Of a DNA stretch of 64,000 nt, positions 1 through 7,894 are shown in pieces. The stretch is from Unio delphinus. Its lineage: Eukaryota; Mollusca; Bivalvia; Unionida; Unionidae. The number at the start of each line of letters is the position of its first letter. Positions within the stretch are counted from its first letter, which is position 1. The stretch lies in assembly GCA_029339505.1 (NCBI GenBank), contig JAQISU010000115.1, positions 3,931,001-3,995,000 of the forward strand. Direction: 5' to 3'. Below the pieces are notes generated by a model. That model searched no databases and was not told the origin of the DNA. It was given only the letters and a program-made list of their open reading frames with translations. The position numbers were made by a program, and so were the translations under genes.

Positions 1-1
1 A

Positions 2-580
2 AAATGGGATCCCAATACTCCCAAAGTTCACCCCAAGAAGAAAACAAAAAAAGCCAAACAAACCCCTAAGAAAAAGAACAAGGGTACCAAGACCAAAGCA
101 CAGAAAAAGAAAAGTCCACAGAAAAAAGCGGTCACCCGCAAAAGAGGCACTTCGGCCAGGACACAACCTTACCTTCGTCAACCACGACCTGTAAGAAAAG
201 ATCTACAAGGACGTTTGGCAGGGACTACGTTGCCAGTAGCCTCAGGGGCTGCCACTTCTCCGTTGCGGGTGATGCCAGCCAAACCCAATTTGACACCCGT
301 TTTTCCTAATTTGATGAAACATTGGAAATCTGCGTCTCCCAAAACGTCTCCTCCACCAGAGACACCCTCGTCCACATTAGCGTCAGTAGCAGCTGCTCAT
401 AAAGTACCTGCCCCCAAAGTCAAAGTCCAAGAAAGATCTGGCATGTTAAAGAGTTTACTAGATTTGTCCAAACAAGAACTGTCCCGATTGAGTCCATTGC
501 GAACTCCTTTACGACGTGTGTTACCTGCCATGAAGTTGATACGACGCAAAGATAATCAGTGGCGACGCATTCCAGTATAA
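2..580 (+). CDS. Basic Lys/Pro-rich core-like protein, 5' partial
   Basis: The frame is open from the first complete codon of the window to a TAA at 578-580, so 192 residues are visible and the start is missing. The first 70 visible residues are very rich in lysine, proline and threonine; the middle is Ala/Pro/Ser-rich; the C-terminus is again basic (many Arg). I see no enzyme motif. By composition and position in a capsid-gene cluster it could be a DNA-condensing core or internal virion protein like adenovirus core proteins; this is inference from composition only. The next gene starts 65 bases downstream. Confidence 0.6.
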   Translation, partial: KWDPNTPKVHPKKKTKKAKQTPKKKNKGTKTKAQKKKSPQKKAVTRKRGTSARTQPYLRQPRPVRKDLQGRLAGTTLPVASGAATSPLRVMPAKPNLTPVFPNLMKHWKSASPKTSPPPETPSSTLASVAAAHKVPAPKVKVQERSGMLKSLLDLSKQELSRLSPLRTPLRRVLPAMKLIRRKDNQWRRIPV

Positions 581-585
581 AAATA
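576..585 (+). promoter_or_regulatory. Possible TATA box ahead of the 646 gene
   Basis: TATAAAAATA overlaps the last codons of the preceding gene and lies about 60-70 bases before the next ATG, similar to the TATA-to-ATG spacing of the three accessory genes further on. It has none of their upstream box, so it may be chance in AT-rich sequence. Confidence 0.25.
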
Positions 586-645
586 TGACTTGAAAACCAC
601 GACGTCAATCAGTATTTTTTCTGTACCACTGATGAACACTCAAGG

Positions 646-942
646 ATGCCTCCTCAAAAACGTGCACACCATCACCCTCGACGTTCTACCGTCCAAAAAG
701 GAAAAGGAAAAAGACAATCTCGTCATCCTACCAAACGCTCAAAAGCCAAACAACGACGTCCTCCCGTAAAAAGACACAGTCATCCAAAGAAAAAGAGAAG
801 TCATCAAAGGGGAGGCATATTTATTGGTCTTATTAAAGGTATGCAGAAACTAGACAAAGCAGCTAATAACCGAACTGGTATCTTTAGCCCTGCTTTTGAG
901 GATTTAGCGAAGCATGCCGTTACCTTTTGGAGAAGCCAATAG
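646..942 (+). CDS. Small basic protein with His/Arg-rich N-terminus, 98 aa
   Basis: The frame starts at an ATG and is complete. Residues 1-55 are extremely basic (Arg, Lys and His with Pro and Ser), consistent with nucleic-acid binding. Residues 56-98 begin with a short glycine-hydrophobic stretch (GGIFIGLIKG) and become amphipathic. A basic head with a GG-hydrophobic tail recurs in the next gene and is typical of small minor virion proteins of Polinton-like elements, such as those likened to adenovirus pX/pVI. I cannot assign an exact role. It sits between two other basic-protein genes with 65- and 71-base gaps. Confidence 0.6.
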   Translation: MPPQKRAHHHPRRSTVQKGKGKRQSRHPTKRSKAKQRRPPVKRHSHPKKKRSHQRGGIFIGLIKGMQKLDKAANNRTGIFSPAFEDLAKHAVTFWRSQ

Positions 943-1013
943 AAAAAAGAAGATAAAAGAGGGTGTGTACCAAGTCTTTGACATCAGTGTATTTCTGGAA
1001 CGAACAAGCAAAG

Positions 1014-1445
1014 ATGTCACCTCGCAAAAAACATTCTTATTCACCCCACAAAGGAAAGAAAAGGAAAGGACTACCTCCTCGTTTAGCCAAACACGGAGAC
1101 GTGTTGTCCGTCCTGTCCAAAGCCTCTCCGCCCATGCGAAAACAAATCATTAAAACAGCCTCCAAAGATGTCATCGATACCGTGTGTGAATGTTGTTTGA
1201 ATGTTTTGAAAGGCACGATACCTTTGTCTCCACACAAGAAAAAATGCTTCGCCAAACATCGACACGTTCTTCGTCAAATGGTTCAAAAGAAAATATCCGT
1301 CCGTCAAAAGAAAAAGATGTTGGTGCAACGCGGAGGATTTTTACCCTTTCTTGCTCCTTTGTTGACAGGCATAATACCAGGTTTGCTACAAGGGGTGACC
1401 CAAGGGATATCCCAAGGGTTTAACCAAGGGATGGGTAGAAGATAA
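1014..1445 (+). CDS. Conserved basic minor virion-like protein, 143 aa
   Basis: I start at the ATG at 1014 (MSPRKKHSYS); an upstream in-frame GTG is less likely. The order is a basic N-terminus, a segment around GLPPRLAKHGDVLSVLSKAS, a central Cys-containing helix, and a C-terminal RGGFLPFLAPLL segment followed by a Gly/Gln repeat tail. I recognise this layout as a small protein seen in many invertebrate Polinton-like elements, where the GGFL tail suggests a membrane-active or capsid-internal part. The function is not established; a structural or core role is inferred from company with capsid genes. Confidence 0.65.
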   Translation: MSPRKKHSYSPHKGKKRKGLPPRLAKHGDVLSVLSKASPPMRKQIIKTASKDVIDTVCECCLNVLKGTIPLSPHKKKCFAKHRHVLRQMVQKKISVRQKKKMLVQRGGFLPFLAPLLTGIIPGLLQGVTQGISQGFNQGMGRR

Positions 1446-1493
1446 AAGGACACTATGGAGCACCACAATCTCAGACATAACCTTTGAAAGCCC

Positions 1494-2183
1494 ATGGAAG
1501 GACGAAAACTAACTTTGGTTCCTTACAAACGATGGATGGAATACCATCATTGGCAAGAACAACGATCCCCCCATTTACCACCCAATCCCAATTTGGCTGA
1601 GATGTCGCAATTACAACACGAATTGCAATCCTTGATCCATCGCCACGATTTATCCGAAACCGAAAAATCACAAAAGTACGGTCAACTCTTGAAACGGCTA
1701 CAACTCTTTCATCAGAAAGCTGTGGAACAAACAGCTCAACCCACTTTGTCCGATTTTAAGGCTCTAATGAATAACCCGGCACCCTCACCCTCACCCTCTA
1801 CAGCAGTTAAAACAGACGTTACCCCACCATTACCCAAGGAAGAAGAACCCCATGATCTCTTTCAAACACCTACTGCTACTCCCATTCCGAGTAAGATTGC
1901 CACTTCCTTGTTAACCCCTTCCCCCACTCCCCCACGAGAAGAACTCAAAACTTGGGTTAAAAAGATGATGGCTACTCCTTCTTCGACAGATGTGAAAAAG
2001 AAAGAAAGGAAACCAGAAGTGAGAAAAGAAAAGAAGGCCAAAGAAGCTATCCCATTACCTCCGCCACCACCATTACCCTCGACGTCAACTCCTGTGGCAC
2101 ATCGGACACGTAAAACCGTTTCCAAACAACCCGCATTTCGTCCCACCCAAAGCAATATCCTCGAAGAGTGGGTCCCTTATTAA
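1494..2183 (+). CDS. Proline-rich protein of unknown function, 229 aa
   Basis: The ATG at 1494 is chosen because an upstream ATG at 1455 opens a frame that stops after ten codons. The first 85 residues are predicted helical with heptad-like Leu spacing (a region around QLQHELQSLIHR). Residues 95-200 are low-complexity Pro/Thr/Ser/Lys, with repeated SPSPS and PPPPP runs. The end, PTQSNILEEWVPY, is compact and may be a conserved tail. It lies 8 bases upstream of the integrase start, so the two could share a transcript. I do not recognise a family; a scaffold or terminal-protein-like role would be guesswork. Confidence 0.55.
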   Translation: MEGRKLTLVPYKRWMEYHHWQEQRSPHLPPNPNLAEMSQLQHELQSLIHRHDLSETEKSQKYGQLLKRLQLFHQKAVEQTAQPTLSDFKALMNNPAPSPSPSTAVKTDVTPPLPKEEEPHDLFQTPTATPIPSKIATSLLTPSPTPPREELKTWVKKMMATPSSTDVKKKERKPEVRKEKKAKEAIPLPPPPPLPSTSTPVAHRTRKTVSKQPAFRPTQSNILEEWVPY

Positions 2184-2191
2184 CAAAAACC

Positions 2192-3304
2192 ATGGAGAAG
2201 GTCTTAGCCAGCATTTACTACGATCCAGCTCACCCTGCAGGTTACGGAGGCATTCAGAAATTGTATCGTGCTGCCAAAACTCGCCTGAAAAAGCTCCGTT
2301 TACCAGCAGTACAACGATGGTTACAAGAACAAGCGACGTACACTTTACACAAACCCATTCGACGAAAATTTCACAGAAGTCGCACTCAAGTGGAAGGCAT
2401 CGATCATCAATGGCAAGCCGATTTAGCTGATGTCTCTCATTTAGCCACCTACAATCGTGGCTACAAATATTTGTTTTGTGTCATCGACGTCTTTTCTAAA
2501 TTTGCCTGGGTCGTACCATTGACATCCAAATCGAGCGGAGAGTTAGTACGAGCTTTGCAACTGGTGTTGAAACAAAGTGGTCGTCACCCTCTTCGATGGC
2601 AAACCGACAAAGGCACCGAATTTCTGAACCAAGCTTTCCAACGAGAATTAAAAAAACGTGACATTCATTTTTTCACCACCGAAAATCCTGAAACGAAAGC
2701 CAGTATCGTGGAACGTTTTCAACGTACCTTGAAAGAACGCATGTGGAAATATTTTACGCATCAACACACTCTCAAGTACATCGACGTCTTACCACACTTA
2801 GTCCAAGCCTACAATCAATCTTACCATAGAAGCATTGGACGTGCCCCACAAGAGGTGACACCTGACAACGAAGTGACTGTTTTTGAGCGTATGTTTGGTA
2901 CGTCCCGGACGAGGGCTGTCCCCAAGAAAGGTAGAGAAGTGTTAACCCCGGGAGATTGGGTACGCATTGGCAAAACCAAACGCACTTTCGACAAAGGTTA
3001 CTTACCCAACTGGACCAGCGAATTGTTTCGTGTTACTGGACGAGTGCGCAATCGTCATCCTACCGTCTATAAATTGGAAGACATGAACGGAGAAGTATTA
3101 AAAGGAACATTTTACTTGCCTGAGTTACAACGTGTTACCAAAAAAGAAGACGACGTGTACGACATTGAAAGCATTCTCGAACGAAGAACCCGTAAAGTAG
3201 GAAAACGTCGTGTCAAAGAAGTCAAAGTACGTTGGAAAGGATATCCTCCTAGTTTTGATTCTTGGATTGACGCTTCGCAAGTCATCGACTATAAAAAGAA
3301 GTGA
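2192..3304 (+). CDS. rve-family integrase with C-terminal chromodomain, 370 aa
   Basis: It would catalyse insertion of the element by DDE transesterification in the nucleus. The ATG at 2192 starts the helical N-terminal part (GGIQKLYRAAK; WLQEQATYTLHKP). The catalytic core has D77 (QADLAD), D139 (QTDKGTEF) and E174 (IVERF), with D139 and E174 35 positions apart. After RTLKERM and SYHRSIGRAP comes a beta-rich domain, then a chromodomain at about residues 318-370 (VYDIESIL; RWKGYPPSFDSWI). The family is that of the C. elegans transposon-derived protein F54H12.3. The chromodomain could bind methylated histone tails and steer integration, as in chromoviruses; that role is inference. The frame is intact. 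Confidence 0.92.
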   Translation: MEKVLASIYYDPAHPAGYGGIQKLYRAAKTRLKKLRLPAVQRWLQEQATYTLHKPIRRKFHRSRTQVEGIDHQWQADLADVSHLATYNRGYKYLFCVIDVFSKFAWVVPLTSKSSGELVRALQLVLKQSGRHPLRWQTDKGTEFLNQAFQRELKKRDIHFFTTENPETKASIVERFQRTLKERMWKYFTHQHTLKYIDVLPHLVQAYNQSYHRSIGRAPQEVTPDNEVTVFERMFGTSRTRAVPKKGREVLTPGDWVRIGKTKRTFDKGYLPNWTSELFRVTGRVRNRHPTVYKLEDMNGEVLKGTFYLPELQRVTKKEDDVYDIESILERRTRKVGKRRVKEVKVRWKGYPPSFDSWIDASQVIDYKKK

Positions 3305-3309
3305 CCATC

Positions 3310-3729
3310 ATGCCCTTCAATACAGCTTCAGCAACCACAGTGACTACTCCTTCACCCACGTCATCTCTGCAAGATTTACAAAAGCAACCCTTGTGGGTGT
3401 GGTGTGGAGAACGTGTCCCTAAAACGCAAATCGTTTTTTTCTGTCAAATCTTTGTGGTATATTGTGTCATTGGTGCAGCCATTGCTAATTTGAGTTTGCA
3501 ACAAGGAGACAAACAATTGTGGACCATTTTACTCAGCAGTTGCATCGGGTATCTTCTTCCCAATCCTTCCCTGAAATACTCTTACAACGGGAACAACAGT
3601 AACAATATTGGGAGTCTGGCGGCCAACGTTAGTCCTTCTCCTGACAGTCACTCTTCCAATCACAATCCTCTTTTAGATACTCCTTTAACCTCGAGTGACT
3701 CCTCGGACAGAAGAACATTGGAAATATGA
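3310..3729 (+). CDS. Small membrane protein, two hydrophobic segments, 139 aa
   Basis: The start is the ATG at 3310, five bases after the integrase stop. Residues 1-35 are Thr/Ser/Pro-rich, followed by a Trp-rich stretch (LWVWCGERVPK). Two membrane segments follow: around IVFFCQIFVVYCVIGAAI and around LWTILLSSCIGYLLPNPSL. The tail is polar and Asn/Ser-rich. I recognise the VPK-hydrophobic-GYLLPNPSLK pattern as recurring in invertebrate Polinton-like elements next to the penton gene, but its role is unknown. Its last four bases overlap the next start in an ATGA arrangement. Confidence 0.65.
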   Translation: MPFNTASATTVTTPSPTSSLQDLQKQPLWVWCGERVPKTQIVFFCQIFVVYCVIGAAIANLSLQQGDKQLWTILLSSCIGYLLPNPSLKYSYNGNNSNNIGSLAANVSPSPDSHSSNHNPLLDTPLTSSDSSDRRTLEI

Positions 3730-4655
3730 ACAACACTATTAACCAATTTTACTTAACGTTACCCAGTGACAGTTCCATGGAGGTGTTTCCTAACAACACA
3801 TTGTGTTGTTACACGTCTAAATTACCTCAAGCCATGCATTTGGATCAAGATGATCATTGGGAAGCAGCTTTAGTGGAAATAATACACCCGACACAAATCA
3901 AAAACATCGTCGAAAATCAAAACTTTTTCACAGTTGAAGTGTACGACAAGCAATTGCAACAAGCCTTAGATGAACGAGGCATCACTGGCATTGACAACAA
4001 GAAATCAGATGGACCCACAACTAAACATCTGTCCACTCATGTGTTGACCATTCCTGCAGGCTACTATTTTAGCGGTCAACATTTAGTGACTACGATTGCA
4101 AGCAGGTTCAATGTTGTGTTTGGTAAACCCCTGGACAAAATCAGAGAAAGTGTTACCTTTGAGTACATTAAAGCGGCTCGCCGCTTCATGATCAAATTTT
4201 CAGAGAAGAAAATAATAGCCATTACCTTTTGTCCTGAATTGTTTGATATCTTAGGTGGAGACCTCAAGATGCTCCCGAACAAAAAAGAAATACCAGGCAT
4301 ATCCAGTAACTTGGATTTTACCAAATATTTTCGATCCCCTGTAGAAATGAACCAAGGACTCAATTTGATGTTTGTGTACTCCGATGTGGTGGAGTACAAC
4401 GTGGTAGGACACACCTCTGTACCGTTACTGCGTGTCATTCCTTTCAAAGTAGATACTACTACCGCTGACGAGGAAGGTGGAAATACCTATCACGTTCACC
4501 ACGAATTTGTGCATCCTCATTATTTACCCGTCAGTAAGTCGTATTTCGACAGTGTCAACATTACTATAAAAGGAGAACTAGGTCAAAATATTCCATTTAC
4601 CAAAGGGAAAGTCACAGTGAAACTCCATTTTCAAAAACGATTCTCCAACAACTGA
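3726..4655 (+). CDS. Penton-like minor capsid protein, 309 aa
   Basis: The N-terminus FYLTLPSDSSMEVFPNNTL followed by a Leu-Pro segment and WEAALVEI is the signature of the penton-like protein of invertebrate Polinton elements, believed to form the five-fold capsomer with a single jelly-roll fold. The rest alternates short beta-like stretches: a His/Tyr-rich middle (LTIPAGYYFSGQHLV), LFDILGGD, and a C-terminal ITIKGELGQNIPF followed by VKLHF. Its length is normal for this family. It overlaps the membrane-protein gene by four bases and precedes the pVI-like gene by seven. The fold assignment is family knowledge plus inference; no structure prediction was run. Confidence 0.72.
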   Translation: MNNTINQFYLTLPSDSSMEVFPNNTLCCYTSKLPQAMHLDQDDHWEAALVEIIHPTQIKNIVENQNFFTVEVYDKQLQQALDERGITGIDNKKSDGPTTKHLSTHVLTIPAGYYFSGQHLVTTIASRFNVVFGKPLDKIRESVTFEYIKAARRFMIKFSEKKIIAITFCPELFDILGGDLKMLPNKKEIPGISSNLDFTKYFRSPVEMNQGLNLMFVYSDVVEYNVVGHTSVPLLRVIPFKVDTTTADEEGGNTYHVHHEFVHPHYLPVSKSYFDSVNITIKGELGQNIPFTKGKVTVKLHFQKRFSNN

Positions 4656-4662
4656 AAAAGTG

Positions 4663-5103
4663 ATGTATCCTGTGTACCAAGGAGTCACTCGACAACGAGG
4701 ACATGGTTTAGGAGATATGTTTAAATCAGCCTTTCGTTCCGTGGTCCCTGTTTTAAAACCAATGGTGACACGAGGATTGCACACCTTAAAAGATGCCGCA
4801 TTGACTCACGGCAAAGATTTTCTTTACAATGTTCTCATTGACAAACAAAACCCTAAAGAAGCTTTTTTGAGAGCAGGCAAAAATGCCTTGCTTCAAACGG
4901 GTAAAGAGATTTTGGGTCGACGAGAAAGTCCTATAAATGTCCTGAACGGTACCGAGTCTGACATTCCTACTTCCCTGACAACACAGCAAGGACAAGGTAG
5001 AAAGCGTCGACGAAGACACCCTTTCAAAAGTCTCCGTACCTCTAAAGTTCGAAAGACAAAGAAAAAAAGAACCGCTCGAGACTTAGACATTTTTGATTAT
5101 TAA
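4663..5103 (+). CDS. pVI/pX-like minor virion protein, 146 aa
   Basis: The start is the ATG at 4663. The N-terminal part has YPVYQGVTRQRGHGLGDMF followed by an amphipathic helix region (AFRSVVPVLKPMV), then a helical middle, and a strongly basic C-terminus (KRRRRHPFK; KVRKTKKKR). GLGD plus an amphipathic helix also occurs in the 21483 protein of element 2, so the two elements share this gene. Adenovirus pVI and pX have a comparable membrane-lytic or DNA-binding logic, but I infer similarity only from architecture. It lies between the penton and capsid genes, as expected of an internal capsid protein. Confidence 0.65.
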   Translation: MYPVYQGVTRQRGHGLGDMFKSAFRSVVPVLKPMVTRGLHTLKDAALTHGKDFLYNVLIDKQNPKEAFLRAGKNALLQTGKEILGRRESPINVLNGTESDIPTSLTTQQGQGRKRRRRHPFKSLRTSKVRKTKKKRTARDLDIFDY

Positions 5104-5130
5104 AAGTGAAGAAAAAAACCTAAAGAAAAA

Positions 5131-6471
5131 ATGATGCACCAAGAATCTTGTGCCTGTTCCAAGTCGGAACTGGATCTTTTTGCCATGCCACCCACGATGA
5201 TGACCATGCAAGAAGCTCAATGGGTCGAATTTCATCCCGTCTCCTCTTTGACGGATTCAGCTCCCATCGAGTTTGAAATCAAAGGACAACCCGAAGATTA
5301 CATCGATCTCAACAACAGTTACTTGTATTTGAAAGTGAAAGTAACCAAAACAGACAACACCAATCCAGGAGCCAATGATAGAGTAGCTCCTGTCAACAAT
5401 TTCATGCATTCCTTGTTCAGCGATGTGGATTTGTACATGAATAACAAACTGATCAGCAGTAGCATGGATACTTACCCTTACCGAGCGTACCTCGAAAATC
5501 TCTTGACGTACGGAAAAGAAGCCAAGAACACTCATCTAGATGCTTGCGTGGTATGGAAACCTGACACCGCATATAAGTTTAACGACACAGCCTTGCCCGT
5601 AGCAGCAGCTGCTGATGGCAGCGCTCCTGCCGATCCTCACAATGAAGGTTTTAACGAGCGTCGAAAGAAAATTTTGCAAGGACGTAGTTTAGAACTGTTC
5701 GATCGTTTGCATTTGGACATGTGGTTTCAAGAGAAGTATTTGCTGAACGGAGTAGATATTCGCTTGAGACTGAATCGAAGTAGTACTGCTTTCCATTTGA
5801 TGGCTCATGCCAACGAATACAAAACCATTATCCAAGAAGCCAGGTTATACGTACGTCGCGTGGAAGTGTTACCTAAAGTGGGGAATGATATCAGTCACAC
5901 TTTGAGCAGAACGACAGCCAAGTATCCGATACGACGCGTGGAAGTCAAAACTTTCACCATTGCCGCTGGACTCCGATCTAAGATTGAAGATCATCTGTTC
6001 CAAGGACAGTTACCCAAACGTTTATTCATTGGTATCGTCAGCAATGCAGCCCTCAATGGTGCCCACGATGAAAATCCTTTCCAGTTTAAGCACTGCAGAG
6101 TATCCAAAATTGAAGTCAGTCGCGATGGCAAAACTTTGTGTACCAGACCCTTCGAACCCGACTTTGGCGAACAGAAAAATTACTTGAGGTCGTACTTGTC
6201 GCTGTACGAAGCCACAGGACAGTTAGGAACCAACACCAGTCACGGTATTTCCTACGACGACTATGCAAGAGGTTACACGTTGTGGGCTTTTGATTTCACT
6301 CCAGACCAAGGCAGCGACGAGGGACATTTCCACCCTATAAAATCTGGGCAACTGCGTGTGGAACTTCAGTTTGCAGCACCTCTTCCCGAAACGGTGAATA
6401 TCATTCTGTATGCTGAATTCGATAATACCATAGAAATTAACAGTTTGAGAGAAGTCATTCTAGACTATTAG
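5131..6471 (+). CDS. Major-capsid-like protein of the F54H12.2 family, 446 aa
   Basis: It is the largest structural frame and intact. It opens with a Cys-containing leader and then WVEFHPVSSLTDSAPIEFEI and DYIDLNNSYLYLKVKV, the hallmark of the C. elegans F54H12.2 family, whose gene neighbours the F54H12.3 integrase in that genome as here. Family members are thought to be major capsid (hexon-like) proteins with a double jelly-roll fold. Other conserved-looking stretches are NNFMHSLFSDVDLYMNNKLI, DTYPYRAYLENLLTYG and, near the end, ILYAEFDNTIEINSLREVI. Capsid function is inferred from family and neighbours. A 27-base A-rich leader precedes the ATG. Confidence 0.78.
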   Translation: MMHQESCACSKSELDLFAMPPTMMTMQEAQWVEFHPVSSLTDSAPIEFEIKGQPEDYIDLNNSYLYLKVKVTKTDNTNPGANDRVAPVNNFMHSLFSDVDLYMNNKLISSSMDTYPYRAYLENLLTYGKEAKNTHLDACVVWKPDTAYKFNDTALPVAAAADGSAPADPHNEGFNERRKKILQGRSLELFDRLHLDMWFQEKYLLNGVDIRLRLNRSSTAFHLMAHANEYKTIIQEARLYVRRVEVLPKVGNDISHTLSRTTAKYPIRRVEVKTFTIAAGLRSKIEDHLFQGQLPKRLFIGIVSNAALNGAHDENPFQFKHCRVSKIEVSRDGKTLCTRPFEPDFGEQKNYLRSYLSLYEATGQLGTNTSHGISYDDYARGYTLWAFDFTPDQGSDEGHFHPIKSGQLRVELQFAAPLPETVNIILYAEFDNTIEINSLREVILDY

Positions 6472-6476
6472 ACATT

Positions 6477-6974
6477 ATGGAAGACCCTTGTCCTTCTTTG
6501 AATAGTGGAGAATCCATGGAATGGGAGGTTACAGAAAAAGCAGAACCCCAAGACCAAAAAGAAGAAGTAGTGATCATGCAATCCAGATGGTCAGAACAGG
6601 AACAACAGTTAGTGGCTTGTTTTGCACAACACTTGGAAGATACAATGAGGGACCTGATTAAAAAAGATTGTTATGGATGTCAAATCGATCATCCCAGTCA
6701 AATTCAACACGATAAATGTATGATGATGAGTCAAGAAGAAAAATTGGACAATTATCTGAACGAAGCTTGGAGTCTCATCTCCGAAGAAGACGTGTTACTT
6801 CAGTGGTATAAAGGCTTACGTGATCATTCCTCTCCTCCATTGTTTGCTCGAGAAATCGATCGCATCGAAGCTCTCTTGGCCAAAAGTAAAGAGACGAAGC
6901 AAACCATCAGTTACTTGTCAGACCGTTTCAAACAAAAAGTCTGGATTGAATTGATGACTTATCATCACCTGTGA
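6477..6974 (+). CDS. Cys/His-motif protein of unknown function, 165 aa
   Basis: The gene starts five bases after the capsid stop. An acidic N-terminus (about 35 residues) precedes a helical segment, then a compact Cys/His pattern: CYGC, then HPSQ, then H, then C, within about 20 residues at positions 64-82. This looks like a metal-binding knuckle. The C-terminal half is helical (DNYLNEAWSLI; FKQKVWIEL). I recall CYGC-HPSQ-H-C proteins from other invertebrate Polinton-like elements but no function. Its place between capsid and protease suggests a morphogenesis role. Confidence 0.6.
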   Translation: MEDPCPSLNSGESMEWEVTEKAEPQDQKEEVVIMQSRWSEQEQQLVACFAQHLEDTMRDLIKKDCYGCQIDHPSQIQHDKCMMMSQEEKLDNYLNEAWSLISEEDVLLQWYKGLRDHSSPPLFAREIDRIEALLAKSKETKQTISYLSDRFKQKVWIELMTYHHL

Positions 6975-7011
6975 AGAAAGGAGAGAAAAACACAAGGCTA
7001 CACAACAAAAA

Positions 7012-7569
7012 ATGGATACCTGGGAACTTTATTATCTTTTGAACCGTAGTTCGTACACTGCTTCTTGGAATCCTGTCGTGTGTGCTAAAGATGAACTACC
7101 TCATCGCAAACCTCAAGAGAATCAAGCTTATGTCATCAACACAGATGACAGTCATCTTCCAGGAACTCACTGGGTAGCTGTCTACTTTCCTCAAGAGGGT
7201 TGTGCGGAGTATTTTGATTCGTATGGATTGCCTCCTTTCGAAGATGATATCATTGACTTTATGAGAAGAAATGCTCACACGACACGATTCAATAATGTGA
7301 AATTACAAAGCACAGATTCTATGGTGTGTGGACAATATTGTATCTATTATCTGCATCATCGCAGTCTTGGATATTCTTTAGAACATTTAGTGACTTATTT
7401 TGATCGTCATTCGTCTCGAAACGATGACAAAGTAGATCGATGGTTTTGTGACCATTATGGTTATCTGTTGTCTTTAGCTAGGAAACGTAGTGTACATCAA
7501 TCGCCCAATGATTTCCAACAGTGGAAATCTCAATTTAATTCACAACGTTGTCAACCATGTCAAAGATAA
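7012..7569 (+). CDS. Adenain-type cysteine protease (capsid maturation), 185 aa
   Basis: It resembles adenovirus maturation proteases and related Ulp1-like peptidases, which cleave capsid precursors during assembly. The catalytic set is visible: H53 in LPGTHWVAVYF, D69 in EYFDSYGLPP, Q99 for the oxyanion hole, and C106 in MVCGQYC. The Q-to-C spacing of seven matches adenovirus (Q115, C122). Length is close to the usual 200 residues. A 37-base leader rich in A and G precedes the ATG. It is the last gene of the tight structural block, followed by a 19-bp tandem repeat and the only AATAAA of the block. Intact. Confidence 0.88.
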   Translation: MDTWELYYLLNRSSYTASWNPVVCAKDELPHRKPQENQAYVINTDDSHLPGTHWVAVYFPQEGCAEYFDSYGLPPFEDDIIDFMRRNAHTTRFNNVKLQSTDSMVCGQYCIYYLHHRSLGYSLEHLVTYFDRHSSRNDDKVDRWFCDHYGYLLSLARKRSVHQSPNDFQQWKSQFNSQRCQPCQR

Positions 7570-7596
7570 TGTATTGGTGTTATGGAAGAAAAAAAA

Positions 7597-7672
7597 TGTT
7601 TGTTCTTTGAAATAATGTTTGTTCTTTGAAATAGTGTTTGTTCTTTGAAATAATGTTTGTTATTTGAATAAA
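7597..7672 (+). terminator. 19-bp tandem repeat ending in a polyadenylation signal
   Basis: Four units of TGTTTGTTCTTTGAAATAA (the last one diverged) lie 28 bases after the protease stop, ending in AATAAA at 7667-7672. TG/T-rich sequence follows. I see no AATAAA in the gaps between the upstream structural genes, so this could be a common 3' end for them. Confidence 0.55.
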
Positions 7673-7800
7673 AATGTTGTATTTTGAAAACCAATGCGTC
7701 TGTCGTTTGTTTTACATTTGTATTCATATAAATGCTCTTTGACTTTTCTTTCTATCCCTCACATCAAACTATCTAAACGTTTCAAAACCCTAAACTGCAG

Positions 7801-7840
7801 AGGGGTGTTTTCCATCACGTCCGCGCTTGAACCATATAAA
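7801..7840 (+). promoter_or_regulatory. Accessory-gene promoter A: shared upstream box plus TATA
   Basis: A G-run with TGTTTTCCA is followed by TCACGTCCGCGCTTGAA and, three bases later, TATAAA at 7835-7840. The box recurs with the same spacing before genes B and C (8587 and 9693). The ATG lies 60 bases after the TATA start, giving a short leader of roughly 30 bases. The box is not a motif I can name. Confidence 0.7.
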
Positions 7841-7894
7841 GCAGGGGTAGTCTCCAGTCTGGCCATCCATTGTTTGACTCATCCTCCTACGAAG

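Noticed and set aside
1862..2155. Minus-strand frame of 97 codons
   Set aside because: Antisense shadow of the Pro/Lys-rich gene at 1494-2183; composition is a mirror of that low-complexity coding sequence.
4076..4447. Minus-strand frame of 123 codons
   Set aside because: Antisense to the penton-like gene with no domain of its own.
1..7672. Bacterial or phage operon because of the tight gene packing
   Set aside because: No consistent Shine-Dalgarno sites; gene families are those of eukaryotic Polinton-like elements, with TATA boxes, AATAAA and histone-type ends.
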